Shown: positions 18,036-26,019 of the stretch, piece after piece | Position numbering within the stretch: the stretch's first letter is position 1 | Layout of the letters: every line of letters begins with the position of its first letter | Assembly (NCBI RefSeq): GCF_000807775.2 | Contig: NZ_CP047385.1 | Location: forward strand, 2,852,001-2,916,000 | Length of the DNA: 64,000 bases | Direction: 5' to 3' | Origin: Pandoraea fibrosis | GTDB taxonomy: Bacteria; Pseudomonadota; Gammaproteobacteria; Burkholderiales; Burkholderiaceae | Made by a program: the position numbers and the translations under genes | Notes under the pieces: model-generated | Database searches by the model: none | What the model saw: the letters and a program-made list of their open reading frames with translations, nothing else | What the model was told of the DNA's origin: nothing

Positions 18036-19839
18036 GACGCGAAAATCCGCACTGCGCCGATATACCGATCCGGTGTTTCGAGACCACTATTTCGTTGGGA
18101 GCGGCATTGATATCGGTGTCGGGAACGACCCGCTGTCCAACTACGCCTATCTCTTCCCGGGCATGCGCAATGTCGTGAGTTGGGATCTGGCGCAGGGTGA
18201 CGCCTTGGCGATGGAGGGGCTTGAGGATCGCGCCTTCGATTTCGTGCATTCGAGTCATTGTCTGGAGCATCTCACCAATCCGTTCGAGGCAATCGGACGT
18301 TGGCTGGATCTGGTCAAGCCGGGCGGATACGTTGTCGTGACCGTACCGGACGAGGACCTGTACGAAAAGGGCGTGTGGCCGAGCCGCTTCAACGCCGATC
18401 ACAAGTTCAGTTTTACGATTCATAAACCCCGCAAGGCGCTCGCGCAGTCGGTCAATGTCAGCGATTTGGTGCGAGCGTTCTCGAACGTGGCCGCTTGTGA
18501 GCGAATCGTGCTGGTCCGCCATCACTACGATGAGCGAGCGCACGATATCGATCAGACGATTGGCGGAAGTGCGGAATGCGCGATTGAGCTGGTGCTGCGC
18601 AAACGAGAGGTGCGTAGCGCGAGAGCCATGATGGCGAGTGCCGATCGACAACCCGACGCCGAGTCGGTCGTGACGGCGTACCGGCAAACGCTGGAGCATT
18701 ACCCCTATCACTTTTCCGTCTATCACCAATTCTTCCTGGTCCTCCTGAACCTCGGACGCGTGGCCGAGACAGAGACGCTTTGGAACTACGCCGTGCAGCG
18801 ACTCCCGAACAGGCACGACGTGTGGCTGTATCAAGCGCTTAACAAGATGGGGATGGGGGAGATCGAGTGGGGCTTTAGGCTTCGCGAGGCACTCATCAGG
18901 AAATGGCCTTGGGAGCGACGCACTGAGGCGCAGCCGCCGGTTTATCCCGCGTGGTCGGGGGAGTCGCTCGAAGGGCGATCCATTGTGATCTGGAGCGAGT
19001 TTGGTCTGGGCGACGAGATTTTCTTTCTGCGCTTTGCCGCAATGCTGAAGGATCAAATGGGCGCCAGCCATGTGAGCGTTGTGTGCCAGAACCCGCTGTA
19101 TGAACTGTTTCAAGCCGCGTCGCGGGTCGATGCGGTGTACTCGGTCTCCCAAGCGCAAGCAGGCGAAGTGGCACACCACGATTACTGGGTGTACCCCTAC
19201 GACATTCCGGCTTATCTGCCCCTGGATCTCGAGCATTTGTCTGCATCGATTCCGTACTGCCACGCGACGAGAACTGAACGGCTCCCGATGAAACCCGGCA
19301 GGGAAGGCGCATTGAAGGTCGGCATCGTTTTCAAGGGCGCACCGACTCACGAGAACGATCATTGGCGGTCGCTTTCGTCGCTCAGTGTGCTCGATCCGTT
19401 ATTCGAACGAGACGATGTCACCTTCTACAGCCTGCAAAAGGGAGAAGGGGCTGCCGAGGCGGCGACTTATGCTGCACGACTTCCCAATTTCATCGATCTG
19501 GGGCCAACGCTTCAGACATTTAGCGACACAGCGGCATGCATGGCGGCGATGGATCTCATCATCAGTGTCGATACCTCGGTGGCAAATCTTGCCGGCGCGA
19601 TGGGCAAGCCACTATGCGTGTTGCTCCCACCCTATGGCGATTGGCGTTGGCATTACCTCCGGGACGACAGTCCCTGGTATCCGTCGGCCGCACTATTTCG
19701 CAGGCCATTGCACGAGGACTGGCGGGGTGTCGTTTCGCGTGTGAAGGCGTATCTGGACACATTTGCGTCGAGCAATGCCCCTTGCCCCGCAGAGCGGGCA
19801 GCTGGCGCAGTCAAGGACAGGGAGGTGGCGAATGGTTGA
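18028..19839 (+). CDS. Fusion of SAM-dependent methyltransferase and TPR/GT9-like glycosyltransferase
   Basis: A 603-residue two-domain protein. Residues about 1-195 are a type 11 methyltransferase: GIDIGVGNDPL (SAM-binding loop), then FDFVHSSHCLEHLTNP and LVKPGGYVVVTVPDE. Residues about 205-300 look like degenerate TPRs (YPYHFSVYHQFFLVLLNLGR, RHDVWLYQALNKMGMGE). Residues about 310-580 resemble the glycosyltransferase domain of TPR-GT proteins, with IWSEFGLGDEIFFLRF, RSLSSL, ISVDTSVANLAGAMGKP and DWRWHYLRDDSPWYPS. It overlaps the N-glycosyltransferase gene, so translational coupling is likely. A role in extending or capping (methylating) the adhesin glycan is a reasonable inference but not shown. 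Domain calls are firm. Confidence 0.85.
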   Translation: MHETRKSALRRYTDPVFRDHYFVGSGIDIGVGNDPLSNYAYLFPGMRNVVSWDLAQGDALAMEGLEDRAFDFVHSSHCLEHLTNPFEAIGRWLDLVKPGGYVVVTVPDEDLYEKGVWPSRFNADHKFSFTIHKPRKALAQSVNVSDLVRAFSNVAACERIVLVRHHYDERAHDIDQTIGGSAECAIELVLRKREVRSARAMMASADRQPDAESVVTAYRQTLEHYPYHFSVYHQFFLVLLNLGRVAETETLWNYAVQRLPNRHDVWLYQALNKMGMGEIEWGFRLREALIRKWPWERRTEAQPPVYPAWSGESLEGRSIVIWSEFGLGDEIFFLRFAAMLKDQMGASHVSVVCQNPLYELFQAASRVDAVYSVSQAQAGEVAHHDYWVYPYDIPAYLPLDLEHLSASIPYCHATRTERLPMKPGREGALKVGIVFKGAPTHENDHWRSLSSLSVLDPLFERDDVTFYSLQKGEGAAEAATYAARLPNFIDLGPTLQTFSDTAACMAAMDLIISVDTSVANLAGAMGKPLCVLLPPYGDWRWHYLRDDSPWYPSAALFRRPLHEDWRGVVSRVKAYLDTFASSNAPCPAERAAGAVKDREVANG

Positions 19840-20134
19840 AGGGGAGGCGTTCATGGGCGGTGTCGGGTGGGCGGGAATCATTACGCTGAGTGTCAACTTC
19901 GCGATATTCATGCTCGCCGACGGTGCCCTGGATGAGACGTGGCATTGGGTCGCCGTTGAAGTGGCGCTGGCGCTATTGCTCTTTGTCAGGCCGGCACTGG
20001 TCATCTTCGGTGTGATGGAGGGCCATCGCCTGTGTGACGGGATAAACACCGTGAAAAGCAACGCGAAGGGACGTTTGGTGGGAATGGCGCTTGGATTGCT
20101 GGGCGTCGGTTGGGCTTGGATTTTGGCCCGGTAA
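19832..20134 (+). CDS. Small inner-membrane protein, unknown function
   Basis: A 100-residue protein with about three hydrophobic segments (GWAGIITLSVNFAIFMLAD, VALALLLFVRPALVIFGVM, LVGMALGLLGVGWAWIL). The ATG at 19832 overlaps the stop of the methyltransferase/glycosyltransferase gene by 8 bp and is preceded by GGGAGG, so it is probably the last gene of the adhesin-glycosylation operon. An in-frame ATG at 19763 lies inside the preceding gene and is less likely. I do not recognise a family. Confidence 0.7.
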   Translation: MVEGEAFMGGVGWAGIITLSVNFAIFMLADGALDETWHWVAVEVALALLLFVRPALVIFGVMEGHRLCDGINTVKSNAKGRLVGMALGLLGVGWAWILAR

Positions 20135-20442
20135 CCCGCGCGTCCGGCGATCCCCAAGACGAGATAACAAAGCGATGCGGATTTATCGAACGTCTCATTG
20201 GCGGCAAGTCGTGCGGTCCGATGGTTACGCACCGAAATCTCATTTCAGCGCGGGATATCGGGTGTGCGCTTCGGGCGCCAGCGGCGTCTGTATACCCACG
20301 TTAAACATTCGCTTGTTCATGCGAATGATGGTGGTTTCCATGCTTCGGCCCAGGAAATGACCGGTCGCGGCGCGTCCGGCGCGCTTCGCAGCGACGGGCC
20401 GACACGCGACTGCGATGACTGAAGCAAGCCGGAGGACACACG
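20135..20442. other. Intergenic region with a hairpin before the OmpR-type regulator
   Basis: No gene is supported here. A perfect inverted repeat, CATTCGC (20306-20312) and GCGAATG (20321-20327) around an 8-nt spacer, lies about 115 bp before the regulator start and could be an operator or an RNA hairpin. It has no T-run, so a terminator is unlikely. No copy of the heptad-repeat promoter is present. Confidence 0.4.
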
Positions 20443-21264
20443 GTGTTTGCATTGATACTGACTGAGTCGACGTTTCTCGACGCGAACACGTCGTCAGTTG
20501 AAGCGCCTTCAAGCGGGGATCACGCGAAAGTGGAAAGGCTCGTGCGCTCGATGTCGGACGACGGGCATTACTTCCTGACGTTTCACGTGCTCGAAAAAGC
20601 TCTGATGGCGATCGAAAAGGGTGTTCCCGACGTCGTCGTCATTGATTTACGGCGGGTGCGCTGGGCCTCGCTCGATCGGATCAGAGTCGTGCATCTGCGC
20701 AATCCGTCGGTGCCGATTCTGGTCATCGGCGTTCGAATGACAGACCACGAGGAGGTGATGGCGCTCGACGCGGGCGCAAGCGAATGCGTCGATGCCTCCT
20801 GCGCGCCACTCGTCTTTCTGGCGCGCTTGCGTGCGCTGGTGCGACGGCCACTCCGCAACACCCGACGCCCCACGCACATCCATATCGGCGCTTACGAACT
20901 GTGTGTCACCACACGTTCGGTGCAGGTGGCCGGGCATCCCATCGCGTTGACGGATCTTGAGTTCGATGTGGCCTGGACGCTTTTCTCCAACTTCGAGAAG
21001 ACCGTCTCGAGAGAAGCGCTCTTGCGAAATGTCTGGCGCCTGAATGTCGATCGGGAAACACGTCGCATCGATGTTCTGGTGGTCCGGCTACGCAACAAGC
21101 TGCAATTCAGCCTCACGGGTGAGCTGCAACTGGCCGCTGTGCGAGGGCAAGGTTATCGGATTCTGCGTTCGGCAAAACCGGTTGATGAGGATCGCGAGTG
21201 GCCCGCGATCTCGCAACGACCGTGGCAGTCAGACCACGCTGCGCCGAATTCCAAACGCCGGTAA
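20443..21264 (+). CDS. OmpR-family transcription regulator with degenerate receiver domain
   Basis: A 273-residue protein with an N-terminal receiver-like domain and a C-terminal winged helix (LTDLEFDVAWTLFSNFEKTV, DVLVVRLRNKLQF, LAAVRGQGYRIL). The start is the GTG at 20443 behind GGAGGA. The receiver is unusual. The phosphoacceptor-like aspartate survives (DVVVID), but the acidic pair near the N-terminus is replaced (ALILTEST) and the conserved lysine of the KP motif is alanine (SCAPLVFL). It therefore probably acts without normal phosphorylation. No histidine kinase gene is nearby. It stands at the head of a cluster of regulators between the two adhesin loci, so a role in adhesin or biofilm control is plausible. 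Confidence 0.85.
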   Translation: MFALILTESTFLDANTSSVEAPSSGDHAKVERLVRSMSDDGHYFLTFHVLEKALMAIEKGVPDVVVIDLRRVRWASLDRIRVVHLRNPSVPILVIGVRMTDHEEVMALDAGASECVDASCAPLVFLARLRALVRRPLRNTRRPTHIHIGAYELCVTTRSVQVAGHPIALTDLEFDVAWTLFSNFEKTVSREALLRNVWRLNVDRETRRIDVLVVRLRNKLQFSLTGELQLAAVRGQGYRILRSAKPVDEDREWPAISQRPWQSDHAAPNSKRR

Positions 21265-21299
21265 TGCCTTTGATGCGGGAGGGGCGCGGCGGTGCGCTA

Positions 21300-21355
21300 A
21301 TTCAATATCGTTCTTGTATTTGTCAAAGATGATGGCGAGGGACATTCAATAGGCT
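21300..21355 (+). promoter_or_regulatory. Predicted promoter of the EAL/RcsB-like operon (degenerate heptad repeat type)
   Basis: ATTCAAT (21300-21306) and TGTCAAA (21321-21327) are 14 bp apart, and TAGGCT (21350-21355) starts 29 bp after the start of the second heptamer. The match is weaker than at the adhesin promoters but the geometry is exact. If real, the RcsB-like regulator two genes down could control its own operon. Confidence 0.42.
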
Positions 21356-21427
21356 TGTGTTGCGGGGAGCGTTGACCCACTGGCGACGCCCCCGATCATC
21401 CATCGAGTCTGTGTCCAAGGGGGGGGC

Positions 21428-23011
21428 GTGCAAGCGAATGAAGCGGGTAGATTTGCATTTCCTCGGCGTTGGCACCTCTGGATCGCCATTGCCGTAGCCG
21501 TCGTCCCCATGATCGCGGCGGTCTGCCTCGCGTATTGGCATGCGAGCCGGGCGCTGGACGAGGAGGTCGAACTGCAAGCCCACCGGGTGCTTGTCCACGT
21601 CGACTGGATGCTGGGCAATGCGGCCGAGGCGGCAGCGAGAGTGCGCGGCGAGGCAGGAAGAAACTGTAACGACGTGGTCCTGGACCTGCGCAAGCAAGTC
21701 GACTCGGTACTGTTCGTCAGGTCGGTGGATTTGTTTGTCGATACCTCCACTGTCTACTGCAGTTCGCTGTACGGTAATTACCACCGCGAACACGATGTCT
21801 CGGACTACATCGACGGTCGTCTACAGATTCTTCCCCACAGCGGGACCCTTCCCGACTCCACTCTGTTCTTGTATCGGAGCGCCGCGCAAGGCCGCGGTGC
21901 GATTGTCGCCGTTGACGGACGGCACGTCCGCGATGTGCTGGTGCTGATGGCACGCGACGGCATCGAGATGACCGTGCACGTCGGGTCGGTGTCTATCGGG
22001 AAAGAGGGGCTCATTACCGTGCCGTCGAGCGCCCCGAGTAGCACGGTTGTGTTGCGTTCCAAGCGGTTCCCCGTGCTGGTCCGGGCGGATAGTCCCAAGC
22101 TGGAGCTGGCGCGGCGCGTGATCGCCGACTATTCCGGATTGTTGATCGCCTTCGCGATGCTGAGCGTGCTTGTCGGCGGCGTTGTGAAGCGGGGGCTGGC
22201 TGCCGTCGGCTCGCGGCGTCATGAAATGGTGCGGGCATTGCAGTTCGGTGAGTTCGTCCCCTATTTTCAGCCGCTGGTTTGCGCACAGGAAGGGCGATGG
22301 ATCGGTGCGGAGATTCTCGTTCGGTGGATTCACCCGAAGGAGGGCGTGGTGATGCCGGACAGCTTTATCCCGCTGGCCGAGTCGAGCGGACTCATCGTGC
22401 CGATGACACAGGCCCTGTTTCACTCGGTTGGGGAAATGATGGCCGATGTGACGCTGCCGCCGAATTTCCGGCTGAGTTTCAACGTGAGCGCGCGCCATAT
22501 GAGCGAACGCTCGATCATCTCGGATTGCGACGCATTGCAAGCAGCGCTGGGTAAGGGGCGCGTGCAACTTGTGCTCGAAGTCACGGAGCGCGATTTGCTG
22601 GACTCCGAAGTCGGCACCATCGCAATAATCGACGCGCTGCACGCGCGCGGCATCAAGATTGCCATCGATGATTTTGGCGTCGGGCATTCAAGTCTTGGCT
22701 ACCTTCGCGACTTCGATATGGATGCCGTGAAGATCGACAAGACCTTCGTGGCCAAGATCGGTGGGGGAGCCCTCTCCCAGCGAGTGCTCGACAGCATTCT
22801 GGAGATGGCGATGAAGCTGGGGCTGATCATCATTGCCGAAGGCGTTGAGACATCGCGCCAGCGCGATTACCTGTGCGAGCGGGGCGTCCCGATTCTGCAA
22901 GGCTATCTGTTCGGCCGTCCGATGCCGTTTCATCTTTTTATTTCCCGACTGGCTGAGCGATGCCAGGCGGGCGCAAGCCCAGCGCAGCACACGTGCCCCA
23001 CGGGTTCGTGA
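21428..23011 (+). CDS. Membrane-bound EAL-domain c-di-GMP phosphodiesterase with CSS-motif sensor
   Basis: A 527-residue protein. A first membrane segment lies at about residues 14-34, followed by a periplasmic CSS-motif domain with the diagnostic YCSSLYG and a second conserved cysteine (RNCNDV). A second membrane segment lies near residues 233-253. The EAL domain covers about residues 265-510. Catalytic residues are kept: EILVRW (variant of EALLRW), NVSA, LEVTE, AIDDFG, VKIDK, AEGVE and QGYLFG. Known CSS-EAL proteins such as PdeC/YjcC are inner-membrane phosphodiesterases controlled by the redox state of the periplasmic disulfide and limit biofilm formation. The start is GTG behind a G-rich ribosome-binding site. 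The RcsB-like gene follows after 47 bp, probably in the same operon. Confidence 0.92.
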   Translation: MQANEAGRFAFPRRWHLWIAIAVAVVPMIAAVCLAYWHASRALDEEVELQAHRVLVHVDWMLGNAAEAAARVRGEAGRNCNDVVLDLRKQVDSVLFVRSVDLFVDTSTVYCSSLYGNYHREHDVSDYIDGRLQILPHSGTLPDSTLFLYRSAAQGRGAIVAVDGRHVRDVLVLMARDGIEMTVHVGSVSIGKEGLITVPSSAPSSTVVLRSKRFPVLVRADSPKLELARRVIADYSGLLIAFAMLSVLVGGVVKRGLAAVGSRRHEMVRALQFGEFVPYFQPLVCAQEGRWIGAEILVRWIHPKEGVVMPDSFIPLAESSGLIVPMTQALFHSVGEMMADVTLPPNFRLSFNVSARHMSERSIISDCDALQAALGKGRVQLVLEVTERDLLDSEVGTIAIIDALHARGIKIAIDDFGVGHSSLGYLRDFDMDAVKIDKTFVAKIGGGALSQRVLDSILEMAMKLGLIIIAEGVETSRQRDYLCERGVPILQGYLFGRPMPFHLFISRLAERCQAGASPAQHTCPTGS

Positions 23012-23058
23012 TCCGCCGGGCGACTGCGATACGTTTTTCACAAGGTAGGGAGAAGGAA

Positions 23059-23700
23059 ATGCGCGTAATTCTTGCTGACGATCATTCTGTGGTTCGTTAT
23101 GGCATGCGAGCGGTGATCGAGAGCAATGACATGGGGCGCGTAGTGGGCGAGGCCGAATCGGTCGAGGGACTGATTCGCGTGCTGCGTGAAACGCCGTGCG
23201 ATGTCGTTGTCGCCGATCTGTCGATGCCGTCGTCTTCGGAGTGCGATGGCCTGGTGCTGGTCGAACGCTTGCGCCGATTGTTTCCCGGCATCCCGGTTGT
23301 CGTTTTCACGGAGATTCGCAATCACGGCGTCGTGAACATGTTGATCGCGCGGGGCGTTGCCGGAATTGTGGACAAAAGCGGCAGTCTTCACGATCTGGTG
23401 CTGGCCCTGCGGGCCGTCTCCCGGGACCAGCGATTCATCAGCCCGGAGATCCGGAGTTTGCTTCGCGATGCGGAGATTCCCGACAGTCAGCTTGGGCGAG
23501 ATGTGGAGCTGACTCGCTCGGAATTCGAGGTCGTCAGACTGTACGCCAACGATGGATTAACGATCTCCGAGATTGCCAAACGTTTGAATCGAAGTCCAAA
23601 GACCGTGAGCAAGCACAAACGCAGTGCGCAACACAAGCTGGGGCTTCTGACGAATCAACAACTCATCAGCTTCTATCGTGGCAATGCAGGCGTCGCGTAA
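23059..23700 (+). CDS. RcsB-like response regulator (NarL/FixJ family)
   Basis: A 213-residue response regulator. The receiver has the acidic pair (LADDH), the phosphoacceptor aspartate (VVVADLSMPS), a conserved threonine (VVFTEI) and lysine (IVDKSG), so it should be phosphorylated. The C-terminal LuxR-type helix-turn-helix reads LTRSEFEVVRLYAN...EIAKRLNRSPKTVSKHKRSA, very like RcsB. The ATG at 23059 was chosen because GGGAGAAGGAA precedes it; an earlier in-frame start at 22960 would overlap the EAL gene. No cognate kinase is in the window. RcsB and BvgA belong to this family and control capsule and adhesin genes. This protein is the best local candidate to bind the repeated WTTCAAA promoter boxes. 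Confidence 0.9.
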   Translation: MRVILADDHSVVRYGMRAVIESNDMGRVVGEAESVEGLIRVLRETPCDVVVADLSMPSSSECDGLVLVERLRRLFPGIPVVVFTEIRNHGVVNMLIARGVAGIVDKSGSLHDLVLALRAVSRDQRFISPEIRSLLRDAEIPDSQLGRDVELTRSEFEVVRLYANDGLTISEIAKRLNRSPKTVSKHKRSAQHKLGLLTNQQLISFYRGNAGVA

Positions 23701-23740
23701 CGACGCGATGGCGTCAATGATTTGAAAGCGTTGACGGGCT

Positions 23741-23781
23741 GTCTCACCCCCTGTTGCTACCCGATTGGGGAAGGGGGAGAC
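23741..23781 (+). other. Imperfect intergenic hairpin
   Basis: GTCTCACCCCC at 23741-23751 can pair with GGGGGAGAC at 23773-23781 with a small bulge, and an inner CCC/GGG stem lies within the loop. It follows the RcsB-like gene by 40 bp and precedes the AraC-type gene. It could attenuate transcription. No clear T-run follows, so a classic terminator is doubtful. Confidence 0.35.
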
Positions 23782-23991
23782 AAAAGAGACCGAATTCTGA
23801 GACGCAAGGGAGAGCCATGTTCTCCCATGTTGACGAAAATGCTCCCATGATCCCCGAGATGCCATTCGGCCGGATCGATTGGATGAGCAGCAACCACGAA
23901 GGCTTAACGGTGGAGGCGTGCCATACGGGAAAAAAGGACTTATCGGCTTCCGATAGCGAGAGTGTCTGGCTTGTATCAACGGGGGAATGCC

Positions 23992-24846
23992 ATGCAACTG
24001 CAATCACAATCCGATCGTTATGTATTGGTGGACGGTGGAATCAGTCACATGACGGGCATCAGAGAAAGCGTCTATTCAAGCGGTATCGGTCTTCGCGTGG
24101 TGCGAAGCCTTATCGAGGCTTTGGGGGGCTGCACAGACGGCGAATTGCCCGATCTGGTACTGGTCGGCGTTCGCGATTCGAACGTCGACGCGATTTCCCG
24201 CTGTCATGACGTCTTGCGGCAACACGACACATCGATCATTGCGTTCGGCCCCGTCCAGGAGCCTGCGCTGCGGGTGCGATGTTTCAGGGCCGGCGCCGTC
24301 GACTACATCGATTCGGGCGCATCTGCCAAGGAGCTGGATTTACGCATCGGCATGCATCTCAAGCATCGACCGACATTTGCCGCAGTTCCGTCGTCAGGGG
24401 AGGGGCAGGAGATTACGGGATCGCGCAAACACGAAATCTATCATCTCGCTGTGAAGTACCTTGCCCAAACCGAGATCGGCAACATCTCTCAGCAATCTCT
24501 GGCTTCACGCATTGGCGTTTCGGTGGGACATCTAGACGCCGCCTTCCGGACTGTTCTGGGCTATAGCATCGTGCGATTTCTCAAGCGACGCCGCATGGAA
24601 ATTGCGACGGTGCTGCTCAAGGGAAGCAACATGAGCGTGACCGCGATCGCCGAACTTCTGGGGTTTTGCGATGGCGCCAACTTTGCGACGGCATTCCGGC
24701 AGGAGATTGGGAAAACCCCTTCCGAATACCGGTTTGGATTGCGTGACGACTGCGAAGACGGATGTGCCGTAACGGTGACTGATCTGGTGGCCGCCGCCGG
24801 CGCGTCTCGATGGCGGTGCAGCGACTATGCGGGAGCGACGCCATGA
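23992..24846 (+). CDS. AraC-family regulator with receiver-like N-terminal domain
   Basis: A 284-residue protein. Residues about 1-125 look like a response-regulator receiver fold (DLVLVGVRDSN, SIIAFGPV, FRAGAVDYIDSGASAKELDLR) but lack the acidic pair, the aspartate at the usual place and the KP lysine, so it is a pseudo-receiver. The C-terminal part is an AraC double helix-turn-helix (ISQQSLASRIGVSVGHLDAAF, SVTAIAELLGFCDGANFATAF, GKTPSEYR). The ATG at 23992 has GGGGGA in front; an in-frame GTG at 23962 is less likely. It shares a 4-bp ATGA overlap with the next AraC gene, so the two are translationally coupled. Confidence 0.85.
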   Translation: MQLQSQSDRYVLVDGGISHMTGIRESVYSSGIGLRVVRSLIEALGGCTDGELPDLVLVGVRDSNVDAISRCHDVLRQHDTSIIAFGPVQEPALRVRCFRAGAVDYIDSGASAKELDLRIGMHLKHRPTFAAVPSSGEGQEITGSRKHEIYHLAVKYLAQTEIGNISQQSLASRIGVSVGHLDAAFRTVLGYSIVRFLKRRRMEIATVLLKGSNMSVTAIAELLGFCDGANFATAFRQEIGKTPSEYRFGLRDDCEDGCAVTVTDLVAAAGASRWRCSDYAGATP

Positions 24847-25691
24847 TGAACCCGCAGCGCCCCATCCCCTCGCGTGGGGATGGGAGTCGAGCTGGCACCA
24901 ATGCCACGGTGCGCTCCACGATCTGGATACTGAACGAGCGCCCCGAGGCGTTCGCTGATGTGGTTGGCGAACTTCGCGCGCAACTCTTCGACGTGCGGGT
25001 GGTGAGCGATGGGTGGACGAGCTATTACGAAGCCCTCGTGTCTGCGCCGACCGCTTTCGTCGTCGATGGCGCGCTCACCGGAATGGATGCCAGAGCGTTC
25101 TGCTGCCTGGTGAGCGGCGCCCCCCGCCTTCGTGGCGTTCCCGTCATTTACATCGATGTCGAGGGGGCCAGTGAGGCTCGTAGCCGTGCGTTGGCGTCCG
25201 GGGCATCTGACTGCATCGTGTTCCCCTTCATGCCGGAGGAGTTGATTGCGCGCCTGCGGCTCCAAATTCGCATCGCGCGTAGTGCGAGCGATCCGGTAGA
25301 GCTTCAACGCGCTGACCGCGCATCTCGGAGCACGCGCACCGCGATGACGTTGATCAACGGTGGCCGGATCGCCGACATGAGTGCGAAGACGTTGGCTAAC
25401 GCCGTAGGAGCGAGTGATCGTCGCTTGTCTCGGGACTTTAAGGAAAAGCTCGGGGTGTCCGTATCCGAGTACCTGCGGCGAGAAAAGCTGGGGCGCGCAG
25501 CATGGTTGCTGCAACACTCAGGCATTTCGATCACGGATGTGGCGCATGAAGTCGGTTTCCGGAGTCCGTGTAATTTCAGCGTCGCATTCAAGAAACACAC
25601 TGGACTGACGCCTTCCCAATTCCGCGCCAATGGACAGTCGTCAATGGTGGACCGCGAGGGAGAGGACAATTCGGTTACCTCAGCGCGTTGA
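24843..25691 (+). CDS. AraC-family regulator with receiver-like N-terminal domain (second of a pair)
   Basis: A 282-residue protein with the same plan as its upstream neighbour. A receiver-like N-terminal domain (TAFVVDGALTGMD, GVPVIYIDVEG, GASDCIVFPFMPEELIARLR) is followed by an AraC DNA-binding domain (SAKTLANAVGASDRRLSRDF, SITDVAHEVGFRSPCNFSVAF, GLTPSQFR). It keeps an aspartate at the phosphorylation position (VVDG) but has F in place of the KP lysine. The two genes look like an old tandem duplication. The ATG at 24843 overlaps the preceding stop; an upstream in-frame start at 24810 would overlap more. The target genes are unknown. Confidence 0.85.
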   Translation: MMNPQRPIPSRGDGSRAGTNATVRSTIWILNERPEAFADVVGELRAQLFDVRVVSDGWTSYYEALVSAPTAFVVDGALTGMDARAFCCLVSGAPRLRGVPVIYIDVEGASEARSRALASGASDCIVFPFMPEELIARLRLQIRIARSASDPVELQRADRASRSTRTAMTLINGGRIADMSAKTLANAVGASDRRLSRDFKEKLGVSVSEYLRREKLGRAAWLLQHSGISITDVAHEVGFRSPCNFSVAFKKHTGLTPSQFRANGQSSMVDREGEDNSVTSAR

Positions 25692-26019
25692 ATGATCCTA
25701 TGTGTCTTGCATACAAAATTCCATATATTCATATGTAGTGCTAGGTGATAGGTGATCCTCGCGTAAATGCAAGGCGATTCGAATGACGGAATCGGAAGGG
25801 TATGTGAGGTCAGACAAGACGAATAGACAGAAAGCGACGTTGCAGAAACGGAGTCTAGATGCTTAGTTTGGCTAAATTAGTGGTATTTTTACCGATTGCG
25901 GGCGACATCACTTCCTCATATTTCTGTAGGTGCCCCTAACATGGGTTCCGGTGAAGACAACCAATGCGTGATGTCTTCGGGTTCCACATATTGAACGATG
26001 GTGCTAAGGAAATTTAGGC
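25692..26019. other. AT-rich intergenic region before the third AraC gene
   Basis: There is no gene. The stretch is clearly AT-richer than its surroundings, with a short imperfect palindrome CATATATTCATATG around 25723-25736 and a direct repeat AGGTGAT at 25744-25757. These may be regulator-binding sites for the AraC-type gene at 26020. I see no confident -35/-10 pair and no copy of the WTTCAAA repeat. Confidence 0.4.

Noticed and set aside
23817..24209. Open frame with a good ribosome-binding site (AAGGGAGAG) starting at 23817
   Set aside because: Two thirds of it overlap the AraC-type gene in another frame, and the overlapping part has the Arg/Gly-rich composition of a shadow frame. A short leader peptide cannot be excluded, but there is no positive evidence.
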